From positions 19,757-83,756 of the forward strand of contig BAXC01000002.1 of assembly GCA_001310375.1 (NCBI GenBank): a DNA stretch of 64,000 bases, written 5' to 3'. Each line of letters opens with the position of its first letter. Position 1 is the first letter of the stretch. Below, in pieces: positions 36,713 through 45,685 of this stretch. The position numbers were made by a program, and so were the translations under genes. The stretch is from Bacillus sp. JCM 19041 (lineage in GTDB: Bacteria; Bacillota; Bacilli; Bacillales; Bacillaceae_D). Below the pieces are notes generated by a model that saw nothing but the letters and a program-made list of their open reading frames with translations, searched no databases and had not been told where the DNA came from.

Positions 36713-38191
36713 TTGCCAGCAAAAACAGGACAACAATACATTGACCGATTAAAGGAAGCAAATAACAATGTCTATATGCATGGTGAGCGTGTAGAAGACG
36801 TCACAACCCATCCGGCAACAGCGAATGTCGTAAAGTCGATGGCGAAGCTTTATGATGTGCAGCACGAAAAGAAAGAGAAGATGCTCTATACATCAGCGCA
36901 AACTGGGGATCAAGTCGGGATGACGTTTTTGCGACCGAAAACGATTGGAGATCTTGTACTTCGTCGTGAGGCCATTCAGGAATGGGCGCGTATTTCTGGA
37001 GGAATGATGGGTCGTTCTCCCGATTATTTAAACGCTGAAGTGATGGCAATGGGCGCTTCTAATGAATTATTTGCTGAAGATGAGCAGCGTTTTGCTGACA
37101 ATGCACGTAAGTATTATGATTTTGCGCGTGAGAATGATATTAGCTTAACGCATACGTTGATCCATCCTCAAGTTAATCGGGCAAAGGCGCAGCATGAACA
37201 AAAGGATGCAAACGTGGCACTGCATTTAGTAGAAAAACAAGCAGATGGCATTATTGTAGATGGCATCCGCCTGCTTGCAACGCAAGGCGGTATAACAGAT
37301 GAGATTCTTGTTTTTCCATCAACCGTAAAACCTGCAGGTGAGTTAGATGATCCATATTCGCTTGCATTTGCGATTCCGAACAATACGCCTGGACTGAAAT
37401 TTTTAAGCCGTGAGTCGTTTGATTATGGCAAAAGCGCATGGGATCATCCATTGTCTTCCCGTTTCGAAGAAGGTGATGCAATTGTATCATTTGAAAACGT
37501 GTTTGTTCCGTGGGATCGCGTGTTTGTTTGTGGGAATTCTTCGATTTGCAATCGAACATTTCGGGAAACAAATGCTGTTGTTCATATGTCGCATCAAGTT
37601 GTATCGAAAAACGTTGTCAAAACAGAGTTTTTGCTAGGTGTTGTTCTAAAACTAATGGATGCGATTGGCATTGATGGATTCCAGCATGTAAAAGACAAAG
37701 GCACGGAAATTATGCTAACGCTTGAAGCGATGAAATCTCATTTATACCGGGCGGAACAAAGTGCAAAACTCGATAAATGGGGGACAATGACGCCAGATTT
37801 TGAAGCGCTTAACGCCGCGCGGAATTGGTACCCGCGTGTATACCCACGTTTAAATGAAATTTTACGCGTCCTTGGTGCATCAGGATTAATGGGAATTCCA
37901 ACAGAGGCAGATTTCCAGAATGAAGAAATTGGTGCGATTCTACATCGTGGGTTGCAAGGCAAGAATCTAGAAGGATATGAGAAAGTTCAACTATTCCGTC
38001 TTGCTTGGGATATGACGATGAGTGCATTTGGAAGTAGACAGATGCACTATGAATATTACTTCTTTGGAGATCCGGTCCGAATGGGCATGGCGTACTTTGA
38101 TGCATTTGAAAAAGATTCGTATAAAGCACAAGTGGATGAGTTTTTAAAGAGTATCCCAAATGCAAAGCCAACACTTGTAAGGGGGTCATAA
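36713..38191 (+). CDS. hpaB: 4-hydroxyphenylacetate 3-monooxygenase, oxygenase component
   Basis: A 492-residue HpaB, the FADH2-dependent hydroxylase that converts 4-hydroxyphenylacetate to 3,4-dihydroxyphenylacetate. Recognisable features are GRSPDYLNAEVMAMG near residue 100, THTLIHPQVNRA, DGIRLLATQGG and the flavin-site stretch YEKVQLFRLAWDMTMSAFGSRQ near the C-terminus. It starts with TTG at 36713 behind AAAGGGGGCG. It is intact. The reductase partner hpaC lies two genes downstream. Confidence 0.95.
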   Translation: MPAKTGQQYIDRLKEANNNVYMHGERVEDVTTHPATANVVKSMAKLYDVQHEKKEKMLYTSAQTGDQVGMTFLRPKTIGDLVLRREAIQEWARISGGMMGRSPDYLNAEVMAMGASNELFAEDEQRFADNARKYYDFARENDISLTHTLIHPQVNRAKAQHEQKDANVALHLVEKQADGIIVDGIRLLATQGGITDEILVFPSTVKPAGELDDPYSLAFAIPNNTPGLKFLSRESFDYGKSAWDHPLSSRFEEGDAIVSFENVFVPWDRVFVCGNSSICNRTFRETNAVVHMSHQVVSKNVVKTEFLLGVVLKLMDAIGIDGFQHVKDKGTEIMLTLEAMKSHLYRAEQSAKLDKWGTMTPDFEALNAARNWYPRVYPRLNEILRVLGASGLMGIPTEADFQNEEIGAILHRGLQGKNLEGYEKVQLFRLAWDMTMSAFGSRQMHYEYYFFGDPVRMGMAYFDAFEKDSYKAQVDEFLKSIPNAKPTLVRGS

Positions 38192-38192
38192 G

Positions 38193-39175
38193 ATGAACGG
38201 AGCAATTATTCGTACGGGACGCGCTGTATTGCACGTCACTGATTTAGAAAAAGCAAGAGATTTTTATGTCGAAGGACTTGGCTTTATTGAAACCGAATCA
38301 ATGGAAAAAGAGTTGTATCTACGTGGTTTGGAAGAACATAATCATCATTCACTTTTGTTAAAAAAAACTGATAAAGCGGCAATTGAAGCAATTAGCTATA
38401 AAGTGTATGCAGAATCGGACCTTGAGGCGTTGTATGATCAGTTTCAGCAAGAAGGGTTGGATCCTATCTGGATCGAAAAAGGCGAACAACATGCAATGGG
38501 AAGGGTTTTGCGTGTACAAGATGTGTCAGGCTTACCGATCGAATACTATGCTGAAATGGATGCAGTTGAGCGGATGCTACAACGTTATGATTTATATAAA
38601 GGTGCACGGTACAACGAATTGACCACTTTAATTGCATGGTGAGGGATGTGGAGGAGGCATACAGCTTCTACACGGAAAAACTAGGATTTGCGTGTTCGGA
38701 ATACACAGCAACAGAAGAGGATCGGATTTGGGCGGCGTGGCTGCACAGGAAACAAACAGTACATGATGTTGCATTTATGAATGGGCAGGGGCCGCGTTTG
38801 CATCATGTAGGTTTTTGGTTAAGTGACCCGTTAGCACTGATCCATGCATGTGATGTATTGGCTGCTAAAGGATATTCGCCGAGCATTGAGCGCGGGCCAG
38901 GTCGTCACGGGCTTTCTAACGCATTCTTCCTTTATGTGCGCGACCCAGATGGACATCGGATTGAATTATATAACGGTGATTACTTAACTAGTGACCCTGA
39001 TTTTAAACCAATCCGTTGGGGGATTAATGATCCGATGAGAGGAACTTTCTGGGGGCATGAGGCGCCAGATAGTTGGTTTAATGAAGCTTCAAGTGTTCTT
39101 GATGTAAAAACACAGGAACCGATTGAAATTAACAAACCTGTTTTGAAGCAAGGTAAACCACAGTTTGTCATTTAG
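38193..39175 (+). CDS. hpaD: 3,4-dihydroxyphenylacetate 2,3-dioxygenase (one frameshift)
   Basis: Extradiol ring-cleaving dioxygenase of the vicinal-oxygen-chelate type, about 327 residues with two glyoxalase-like domains. The metal ligands are visible in the second domain: His of RIDHFNCMV, His of RLHHVGFWL and Glu of HRIELYNGDY. The frame breaks near 38609, where a run of G appears one base short. Restoring it gives ARVQRIDHFN, as expected. The start overlaps the end of hpaB by spacing of 1 bp (TAAGATG). Confidence 0.92.
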
Positions 39176-39189
39176 GAGGGTAGAAGAAA

Positions 39190-39645
39190 ATGGATGATCG
39201 TTTGTTTCGAACGGCTATGAGCAAATTTGCAACAGGAGTTACGGTCATTACGACTGAAGTAGATAGCGATGTACATGGCATGACGCTAACGCATTTATGT
39301 CTGTTTCACTCGATCCGAGCTAGTTCTTATTTCTGTTAGTAATAAGGCTAAGATGAAAGCTACTTAGATCAGTCAGGTACGTTTGCAGTCAATTTACTCG
39401 CACAGAGCCAAGAAAATGTGTCAAAGCAGTTTGCTGGGCAAATACACGATGAGAAAGCCGCGCAATTTACAGAGTTTGCAGGGTTGCCAGTGATTGATAA
39501 GGCGCTTGCAAGTATTGCCTGTGATGTTCATGATACAACGGTTCAAGGCGATCATACGTTATATATTGGTAAGGTGCGGGATATTGTTGTTACAGATGCA
39601 GAGCCACTAACGTTTTATTCTGGGAAATATGGCATGATTTCATAA
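39190..39645 (+). CDS. hpaC: Flavin reductase component of 4-HPA monooxygenase (several frameshifts)
   Basis: NAD(P)H:flavin oxidoreductase of about 150 residues that would supply reduced FAD to HpaB. The start MDDRLFRTAMSKFATGVTVIT is typical of the HpaC/DIM6 family. Between about 39282 and 39370 the frame changes at least three times. Read across frames it gives ANAFMSVSLDP, LVLISVSNKAKM and YLDQSGTFAVNLLAQSQ. The remainder, QFAGQIHDEKAAQF to KYGMIS, is normal. This is the most damaged gene in the window, and a real pseudogene cannot be excluded. AGGAGGG precedes the ATG. Confidence 0.85.
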
Positions 39646-39648
39646 GGC

Positions 39649-39688
39649 AAAGGTGTTCTTGCATAGCTGCGAGAACACCTTTATTTTT
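39649..39688. terminator. Bidirectional terminator after hpaC
   Basis: AAAGGTGTTCT / AGAACACCTTT arms around a 12-base loop, followed by ATTTTTG. It lies between convergent hpaC and the GntR gene. Confidence 0.88.
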
Positions 39689-40329
39689 GTTCAGATTCAA
39701 TAGAATGAACGGTGTTTAGTTTGTGTTGTCGAGCAAAAAGTTCGATTTCATCTTCTGTTGCATTGCCATTAAGCATCTCTATGAGCTGGTTATGCTCTTT
39801 AATAGAATGAGGCGCACGCTTAGGGTAAAGTAAAAAGCTTGTTTGGCGCACAGCATTTAACCTTTCGCGGTATTGTTCGATTGATTTAACAATTAATTTG
39901 TTCGGACAATGTTCATATATGAATCCATGAAAAAGTCGGTTTAAATCACTAAACTGATGTAGGTCATAATCTTGAAGGGACTCGTGCATCTGGTTGTTAA
40001 GTTGCTTTAAATAGTCGGGTTTGTCACCAATTAGTTGTTTGGCCGCTAATCGAGTTGCGTACCTTCTAAGACAGCGACAGCTTCGAGGGTTTCTTTATAA
40101 AGGCATCGTCAATTGCTCGAACAACAGCTCCGACATTCGCAACATAATCAAGTAGTTGTTCTGACTCAAGTTGATGAATGGCTTCTCTAACAGGTATTGC
40201 GCTTGAACCAAGTTCTTTTGCCATTTGGTCAATAACAATTCGTCTCCCAGGCGCGTAACTGCCATCGAGAATGCGTTTTCTAATCATTTCATAAGCAAGT
40301 TGGCGTTTACTCAATTTTTTTATACTCAT
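39681..40329 (-). CDS. GntR-family (FadR/FCD type) regulator (about two frameshifts)
   Basis: About 215 residues. The N-terminal winged helix has YEMIRKRILDGSYAPGRRIV and AIPVREAIHQLESEQLL. The helical FCD ligand domain ends with HNQLIEMLNGNATEDEIELFARQH. Frames break near 40105 and 40055. The joined sequence reads FYKETLEAVAVLEGYATRLAAKQ. It faces the end of the hpa arm and probably represses part of the locus, responding to an aromatic or oxo acid (inference). No ribosome site precedes the start at 40329, which overlaps the end of the upstream gerA frame. Confidence 0.83.
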
Positions 40330-41834
40330 AGTTCAAATATATATCGAATGGAAGAGTCGTGCAATAAGACAAGACTCACCATTCTTTTTTTTCTTCCTGC
40401 TGCCGCCTTCGAATGGTTAAATGGCAATGAATTTGGTTTATTGATGACTTTCACTAAACTTGGACGAAAGATGGTGTCGCGCCACCTGCTTGGTTGAAAA
40501 GGCAAGAGGGGATAGAGATAAGGAACACCAAGTGAACGCAAGAAAACACCATTAATAATAAGCGCAGTTGCTGCAATAAGAATGCCTGTAAATCCGAAGA
40601 AGTGGGCAATGAGCAACAGGATAATCCTCATAAAAAAGATGGGTGACAATAATCCACGGTGAAGAACTGGGAAACTTGTAATATAACAAACCCCAATGAT
40701 GACGATCGTAACAGGATGGAAAAGACTAACGTCTGTTGCAATATCACTAATGAGCATCGTTCCGATAAAAGTGACGGCAAAGATCGTATTACCTGGCAAC
40801 CGGTATGACCCGTCCATTATTATTTGCATGAGCAAAATGACAAACAATAATTCAATAGTAAAAGGTGCAAGTGTACCATGAGTTTTGATTAACTGGTCCG
40901 CCAAGCCCGGAGGCATGGATTCGAGATGAAACCGTACGATTGCGACTGTAATTGCTGGCAGTAAGGTTGCAATTGAAAAATACAGGTAACGTAGGGGTCT
41001 GGCGCCAAATCGACCGAACTCCGATAAATAATCATCTTGGTTTTGGAAGAAATGAAAAAGAACACTTGGAGCAATAATCGCTAAAGGCGATCCCTCGACT
41101 AGTAAAACAATACGTCCTTTAGCAAGTGCCATTGCACAGGCATCAGGTCGATCAATTGTCATTGTACGCGGAAAAAGGAATCCTTTTCCCTCGAGTGCAT
41201 CAGTAGCGATTTGTGAAACAATAAAATCATCAACATCGATACTTTGTAATCGTGTAATGACTTCTGAAACAAGATCAGGGTCTGTTTTTCCTTCAACAGA
41301 AACAACGGCCATATTTTTAGCAGCGTGCTTTCCAACAGAAAGCGTTGTAATCGTTAAATCGGAGCTACGGAAATAATTGCGCATTAAGTTTAAGTTTGTC
41401 GAGAGGTCTTCCGTTAATCCGGAGGCAGGACCTTCATATACACTGCTTGATAACGGAACACCAACACTACGTATGTCCCAATTGGAACAGTCAATTAAGT
41501 AGGCATAATTGTGATTGAAAATGAGTACTGCTTTACCGTCAAGTAACCCTCGTTTGCACGTTTCTAATTTAATTGTTTGAACGGGGGACCCGTCCTTAAG
41601 CCATTCCTTTAAATCACGTATATCAAAGTTTTGATTTGATTCAGTAAGTGCTTGAAGAGGTTCGAATATAAAAGAACGCAGTTTCTTTTCATCGATTGCT
41701 TCTTCTAGAAAAAGCAGTTTTGCTTCGCTGGAGTTTGCTAATTGTATGGAAAGAGAGCGTACGCTCTTTGCTTGATGAAATAGGTTTTTTATCAACAAAT
41801 CATTAGTCAATAAATCATTCGTCAAAATTTCCAT
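40326..41834 (-). CDS. GerA-family spore germination protein (orphan A subunit)
   Basis: About 500 residues of the GerAA/GerKA family. A cytoplasmic N-terminal domain (VGVPLSSSVYEGPASGLTEDLSTNL, with the family's FTEDL-like turn) is followed by about five membrane helices (from about 270; FGRFGARPLRYLYFSIATLLPA). The C-terminal SRWRDTIFRPS is typical. The start is ATG 41834 behind AAAGGGCGG. No GerB or GerC partner lies nearby. The last 20 residues are suspect: removing one A from a seven-A run near 40388 gives an immediate stop (RKKEW), a more normal end. An in-frame 15-bp duplication gives TNDLLTNDLL at the N-terminus. Confidence 0.85.
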   Translation of the reverse strand: MEILTNDLLTNDLLIKNLFHQAKSVRSLSIQLANSSEAKLLFLEEAIDEKKLRSFIFEPLQALTESNQNFDIRDLKEWLKDGSPVQTIKLETCKRGLLDGKAVLIFNHNYAYLIDCSNWDIRSVGVPLSSSVYEGPASGLTEDLSTNLNLMRNYFRSSDLTITTLSVGKHAAKNMAVVSVEGKTDPDLVSEVITRLQSIDVDDFIVSQIATDALEGKGFLFPRTMTIDRPDACAMALAKGRIVLLVEGSPLAIIAPSVLFHFFQNQDDYLSEFGRFGARPLRYLYFSIATLLPAITVAIVRFHLESMPPGLADQLIKTHGTLAPFTIELLFVILLMQIIMDGSYRLPGNTIFAVTFIGTMLISDIATDVSLFHPVTIVIIGVCYITSFPVLHRGLLSPIFFMRIILLLIAHFFGFTGILIAATALIINGVFLRSLGVPYLYPLLPFQPSRWRDTIFRPSLVKVINKPNSLPFNHSKAAAGRKKRMVSLVLLHDSSIRYIFEL

Positions 41835-41986
41835 TGTACGCCGCCCTTTTCTAGTAATTTGCTTAGTATGCAAACGGAGTTGTCTCGTTATACACGAGGT
41901 TAATGGTTTGATAAAAAAAGAAGGAAAATCACCTTTGGCTAGGCAAGTGCGTATGATATGAAATGATTGTTAGAGGAGGAGAACAA

Positions 41987-42416
41987 ATGGACCCAAATCA
42001 ACATCGAATTATCTCAAGTTTGTTTCCTGGTGGAGGGGGACCTGGATTTCCAGGGCAAGGGGGCCCACCTGGTTTTCCAGGTGGAGGCCCTGGTCAACAA
42101 GGTCCAGGAGGCCCGCCAGGCTTTCCAGGCGGAGGAGGCAAGGAGGTCCTCCAACCGCTCCACCACCCACTGGACCACCGCCATCAGAAGGGATTTTGGC
42201 GACACAGGGTCACCATCGGTATACGCTGTTGACCCAGGAGCAATTTCTGGTTGTGCATACCGATACACGTATATTCGGTTAAATAACGGTGAAGAATTCT
42301 GGTTCTATCCAACATTTATTGGAAGAAATTCAGTCGCCGGTTATCGTTGGATGTTTTTTAGATGGATTTATTTTGGAATTGATACGAGAAGAATCGCTTC
42401 ATTTCAATGTGTGTGA
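41987..42416 (+). CDS. Collagen-like Gly-Pro-rich small protein with conserved C-terminal domain (two frameshifts)
   Basis: Starts at ATG 41987 behind GAGGAGG. The first 50 residues are MDPNQHRIISSLFPG followed by repeats of GPGFPGQGGPPGFPGGG type. The frame then changes near 42140 and again near 42215, joining a Pro-rich linker (GGPPTAPPPTGPPP) to a C-terminal domain of about 60 residues. That domain holds AYRYTYIRLNNGEEFWFYPTF and ends GIDTRRIASFQCV. I believe this C-terminal domain recurs in small Bacillus proteins of unknown function. No signal peptide is visible. A spore-coat or surface role is only a guess. Confidence 0.65.
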
Positions 42417-42427
42417 AACATGCGATG

Positions 42428-42459
42428 AGAAAGGGTAAACGCTACCCTTTCTTTTTTTT
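42428..42459 (+). terminator. Terminator after the collagen-like gene
   Basis: AGAAAGGGTA / TACCCTTTCT arms with loop AACGC, then eight or so T. The rest of the stretch to 42719 holds two promoter candidates and no convincing gene. Confidence 0.92.
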
Positions 42460-42578
42460 GTTTTTTAAAAGGAAGAGTATTTGAGACTTATTAGGAGGAT
42501 ATGGGAAGAATTACAACCTCTTTGTCGAGCAACCGCTGTCATCTTCTTTCATGCGGCTAATATTAAGAGATTAGCTGT

Positions 42579-42607
42579 TTGCGGAATTTATGTAACCATC
42601 CTATTAT
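42579..42607 (+). promoter_or_regulatory. Possible sigma-A promoter of ectABC
   Basis: TTGCGG, 17-bp spacer, TATTAT, 113 bp before ectA. Confidence 0.5.
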
Positions 42608-42646
42608 TAAAAAGGGTCAAACAATCCTAACTAAATAAAAAAAGAT

Positions 42647-42671
42647 GTTTTATTTTTATGAGTTAGGGTAA
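42647..42671 (+). promoter_or_regulatory. Sigma-B-like promoter of ectABC
   Basis: GTTTTA, 13-bp spacer, GGGTAA resembles the general-stress sigma-B consensus (GTTTAA-N12-14-GGGTAT). It lies about 50 bp before the ectA start, which would fit induction by salt stress. Confidence 0.55.
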
Positions 42672-42719
42672 AAGAAACAAGAATACCACTGCAATCTTAA
42701 TTAAATAAAGGAGGATATT

Positions 42720-43214
42720 ATGGCTCAATCACCGGTTTTGACGCTAGAAAAGCCAACCGTTGAAGATGGAGGCGCCATGTGGCAGTTGGCTGAGGATTCA
42801 TCCCTCGATTCAAACTCATCCTACAAGTACATTATGATGTGCGAATATTTTGACGAAACTTGTATTGTCGCAAAAGAAGAGCACGATGTTGTTGGATTTA
42901 TCACAGGTTTTATCCCACCAAAGCAACCGGATACTTTGTTTATTTGGCAAGTAGGTGTAGCTGAATCACAACGTGGGAAAGGACTCGCGCTTGATCTACT
43001 CGAGAAGCTTCTTGAACGTAGTGTATGTGAAAATGTGAACTATGTCGAAGCGACTGTGACCCCGTCAAACATCGCATCCCAGTCTTTATTTAAAAAGTTA
43101 GCTCGTTCACAAGGAACGGCATACAGTGTTTCTGAATGTTTTGGAGAAGATTTATTCCCAGATGAAAACCACGAAGAAGAAAAGACTTTTCGAATTGGAC
43201 CACTTAAGTCTTAA
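42720..43214 (+). CDS. ectA: L-2,4-diaminobutyrate N-acetyltransferase
   Basis: Second step of ectoine synthesis: acetylation of 2,4-diaminobutyrate from acetyl-CoA. The 164-residue GNAT protein has the acetyl-CoA loop VGVAESQRGKGLALDLL near residue 78 and EATVTPSNIASQSLFKKLA, characteristic of EctA. AAAGGAGG precedes the ATG. It is the first gene of ectABC, with sigma-A-like and sigma-B-like promoters upstream. Confidence 0.95.
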   Translation: MAQSPVLTLEKPTVEDGGAMWQLAEDSSLDSNSSYKYIMMCEYFDETCIVAKEEHDVVGFITGFIPPKQPDTLFIWQVGVAESQRGKGLALDLLEKLLERSVCENVNYVEATVTPSNIASQSLFKKLARSQGTAYSVSECFGEDLFPDENHEEEKTFRIGPLKS

Positions 43215-43241
43215 TAAGATTCTAAGGAGGAACATCGTAAC

Positions 43242-44525
43242 GTGACTAAAACAGATATGAGCATTTTTGAGAATTTGGAATCGGAAGTACGCAGTTATGT
43301 TCGCAATTTCCCGACTGTATTTACAAAGGCAAAAGGTTGGAAAATGTGGGATGAAGATGGAAAAGAATACATTGATTTCTTTTCTGGAGCAGGTGCTCTG
43401 AATTATGGCCACAATGATGACAAGATGAAGCAGGCGCTTATTAATTACATTATGGATGATGGCGTTACTCATTCTCTTGATATGGCAACAAAGCCAAAGG
43501 CTGATTTCTTACAAGCATTTAACGAAGTGATCTTAAAGCCAAGAAATTTGAATTACAAAGTAATGTTTCCAGGACCAACGGGAACAAACACTGTTGAAGC
43601 CGCATTAAAGCTAGCTCGAAAGGCAACTGGTCGGACTGACATTATTAGCTTTACAAATGGATTTCACGGTATGACAATTGGTTCATTATCGGTTACGGGA
43701 AATGCCTTCAAGCGAAAAGGGGCAGGGATACCGCTAACTAATGTTGTAACGATGCCGTATGACAATTTTATCAGCGAAGATTTGGATACTCTTGATTACC
43801 TCGAACAATTCCTAGTGGAAGGCGGTTCAGGAGTAGACATTCCTGCAGCTGTTATTCTAGAGACGGTTCAAGGAGAAGGTGGCATTAATGCTGCCCGTAC
43901 GGAATGGTTACAGCGATTAGAGCGTATTTGTAATGAACATGCCATTTTAATGATTGTCGATGATGTTCAGGCGGGTATTGGACGAACAGGCACTTTCTTC
44001 AGTTTTGAAGAAGCTGGTCTCAAGCCGGATATCGTCTGCTTGTCGAAATCGATCGGTGGATACGGATCACCGCTTGCTTTGACGTTATTTACTCCAGAAC
44101 TTGATATTTGGGAGCCAGGTGAGCATAATGGCACGTTCAGAGGGAATAACCATGCTTTTATAACAGCCACTTCCGCACTTGATTACTGGAAAGGCAATGA
44201 CTTCGAGAATGCAATTAAAGAGAAGTCAAAAGCTGTTAATGCCTTCTTAACGAAGTTAGTTGACACGTACCCAGAAATGAAAGGGCATGTCAAAGGTCGA
44301 GGATTGATGGTTGGTATTTGCTCTGAAGTAGAAGGTTTAGCTGGAAAAGTAGCTCAAGAAGCTTTCTCAAGAGGACTAATTATGGAGACAGCAGGCTCTA
44401 AAGATGAAGTATTTAAACTGTTTCCAGCGTTAAATATCGATGATAAAGCGTTGCAAGATGGGTTGGATATTATTGAAGAGAGTATCCGCTCTGTACTTGG
44501 TGTAAAAGAAGCAGTAGCAAACTAA
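43242..44525 (+). CDS. ectB: Diaminobutyrate-2-oxoglutarate transaminase
   Basis: First step of ectoine synthesis: PLP-dependent amination of aspartate semialdehyde with glutamate as donor. The 427-residue class III aminotransferase has [18 protein letters not shown] near 108, the PLP Asp in [15 protein letters not shown], and the Schiff-base Lys in [14 protein letters not shown]. It starts with GTG behind AAGGAGG, 27 bp after ectA. It is intact and of normal length. Confidence 0.96.
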   Translation: MTKTDMSIFENLESEVRSYVRNFPTVFTKAKGWKMWDEDGKEYIDFFSGAGALNYGHNDDKMKQALINYIMDDGVTHSLDMATKPKADFLQAFNEVILKPRNLNYKVMFPGPTGTNTVEAALKLARKATGRTDIISFTNGFHGMTIGSLSVTGNAFKRKGAGIPLTNVVTMPYDNFISEDLDTLDYLEQFLVEGGSGVDIPAAVILETVQGEGGINAARTEWLQRLERICNEHAILMIVDDVQAGIGRTGTFFSFEEAGLKPDIVCLSKSIGGYGSPLALTLFTPELDIWEPGEHNGTFRGNNHAFITATSALDYWKGNDFENAIKEKSKAVNAFLTKLVDTYPEMKGHVKGRGLMVGICSEVEGLAGKVAQEAFSRGLIMETAGSKDEVFKLFPALNIDDKALQDGLDIIEESIRSVLGVKEAVAN

Positions 44526-44554
44526 CTATACATTGGACCAGGAGGCTATTCACC

Positions 44555-44950
44555 ATGAAAGTAGTAAAACTAGAAGAGATCATCGGAACGGAAAGAGACG
44601 TAGATGGAGGCAACTGGACGAGTCAGCGTCTTGTTGTCGAAAAAGATGGTATGGGTTACTCCGTTCATGACACGCAAATCAAGGCAGGAACGGAGACTCA
44701 CCTTTGGTATAAATACCATCTTGAGTCCGTTTATATCATTGAGGGTGAAGGAGAGGTCGAAACAATTAAAGACGGCAAAATTTGGCCTGTAAAGAAATTT
44801 GAGTGCTATGTTCTTGATGAGCACGATGAACATTATCTTCGTGCTAAGACAGATATGCGAATGGTATGTGTCTTTAACCCTCCAACAACAGGTGAAGAAG
44901 TTCACGATGAAGACGGCGCATATCAATTGCCAGATCATCTAAAAAAGTAA
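44555..44950 (+). CDS. ectC: Ectoine synthase
   Basis: Cyclises N-gamma-acetyl-diaminobutyrate to ectoine, the compatible solute used against salt and heat stress. The 131-residue cupin starts [19 protein letters not shown] and has the metal/substrate region [18 protein letters not shown] and [11 protein letters not shown]. It is the last gene of ectABC and ends at a strong terminator. No ectD hydroxylase follows, so hydroxyectoine is not predicted from this locus. Confidence 0.96.
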   Translation: MKVVKLEEIIGTERDVDGGNWTSQRLVVEKDGMGYSVHDTQIKAGTETHLWYKYHLESVYIIEGEGEVETIKDGKIWPVKKFECYVLDEHDEHYLRAKTDMRMVCVFNPPTTGEEVHDEDGAYQLPDHLKK

Positions 44951-44961
44951 AGATTAGCAGA

Positions 44962-44996
44962 GCCGAGAACATTGCATGTTCTCGGCATATTTTATT
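44962..44996 (+). terminator. Terminator after ectC
   Basis: Perfect 11-bp arms GCCGAGAACAT / ATGTTCTCGGC with loop TGC, then ATATTTTATTT. It overlaps the end of the convergent lipoprotein gene. Confidence 0.88.
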
Positions 44997-45483
44997 TCAC
45001 TTCAACTATTCGCTCCTCATCTTCGCCATAAATGAAGATAGAGATCAACCACTTGTCCGTATCCTCCTGATATTCTGTATAAGTCACATAGCGGTAATCA
45101 AGGTGTTCTTCTGCGGGAGGAAGATGTGCTATTTCTTGATATGCTAAGTTAATTGCCTCTTTTTCTGTGTAAGTCGCTCCGTCAGGCTTTTTTAGGGATA
45201 CAACCTCTGAAGATCTAGCTGTTGCTTGACCTGGAAAGGAAGCTCCTACTTCATCGTATTGAATATCAATACGGTCTCCAATTTCTGCGTTTGCTTCTAT
45301 ATCTTTGAAAGAAATCAGTGAACCTTCTTCGGTGTAAACGAGAGCGGAGGATTCAAAGGTCTCGATAACAAATCCAGTAAAAGGTGAAGATGATTCATAA
45401 TTCGTTAACGAACTTGGTTGGGATTGATTACAACCGCTAAATAGTAAGAAAAGAATAAGAAGATATAGTGGTGGAAGCTTCAT
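44992..45483 (-). CDS. DUF3221-type lipoprotein (copy 1)
   Basis: A 163-residue exported lipoprotein with signal MKLPPLYLLILFLLFSGC (lipobox FSGC). It has a small beta-barrel-like domain containing GFVIETFESSALVYTEEGS and NAEIGDRIDI, then SFPGQATA and a charged end YTEKEAINLAYQEI ... DKWLISIFI. The start at 45483 is set by AAAGGAG. It is clearly related to the protein at 47475-48071, sharing NAEIGDR, PGQATA and EKEAI-LA--EI. Function unknown; it is probably anchored outside the membrane. Confidence 0.75.
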   Translation of the reverse strand: MKLPPLYLLILFLLFSGCNQSQPSSLTNYESSSPFTGFVIETFESSALVYTEEGSLISFKDIEANAEIGDRIDIQYDEVGASFPGQATARSSEVVSLKKPDGATYTEKEAINLAYQEIAHLPPAEEHLDYRYVTYTEYQEDTDKWLISIFIYGEDEERIVEVK

Positions 45484-45643
45484 TTTTGTAGCTCCTTTGT
45501 ATGACATGAGAGACAAGCCTTCATTATCTAATTGGCTAAACGAGTTCAATATCCTTTTTTCAATTAAATGATGAAGAAGTTCGTATAAAGGACTACTGTT
45601 AATTGATTATTAAGAATAAGCTTGATAGAATGAATCCAACAAC

Positions 45644-45658
45644 TTGGAAGCGCATACA
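45644..45658 (+). promoter_or_regulatory. cre site (CcpA) before the acyl-CoA ligase
   Basis: TTGGAAGCGCATACA matches WTGNAARCGNWWNCA at every position, 28 bp before the start codon and 12 bp before the ribosome site. It predicts glucose repression of the ligase. Confidence 0.75.
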
Positions 45659-45685
45659 AAAACTTGTACGGAAGGGGTTTTTCAA

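Noticed and set aside
39190..39645. Calling hpaC a true pseudogene
   Set aside because: It has several breaks, yet all neighbours have similar single-base errors and both ends are well conserved; true loss is possible but not the simplest reading.
40320..40335. Translational coupling of gerA and gntR through ATGA
   Set aside because: The overlap depends on a seven-A run; with six A gerA stops about 55 bp earlier, so coupling is not secure.
41990..42140. Short GC-rich repeats that might be a CRISPR or tandem-repeat locus
   Set aside because: The repeats are codon-phased Gly-Pro triplets within a coding frame, without spacers.
42501..42560. A 19-codon open frame starting just after AGGAGG
   Set aside because: The ribosome site is only 2-3 bases from the ATG and the peptide has no recognisable character; it lies in the ectABC upstream region.
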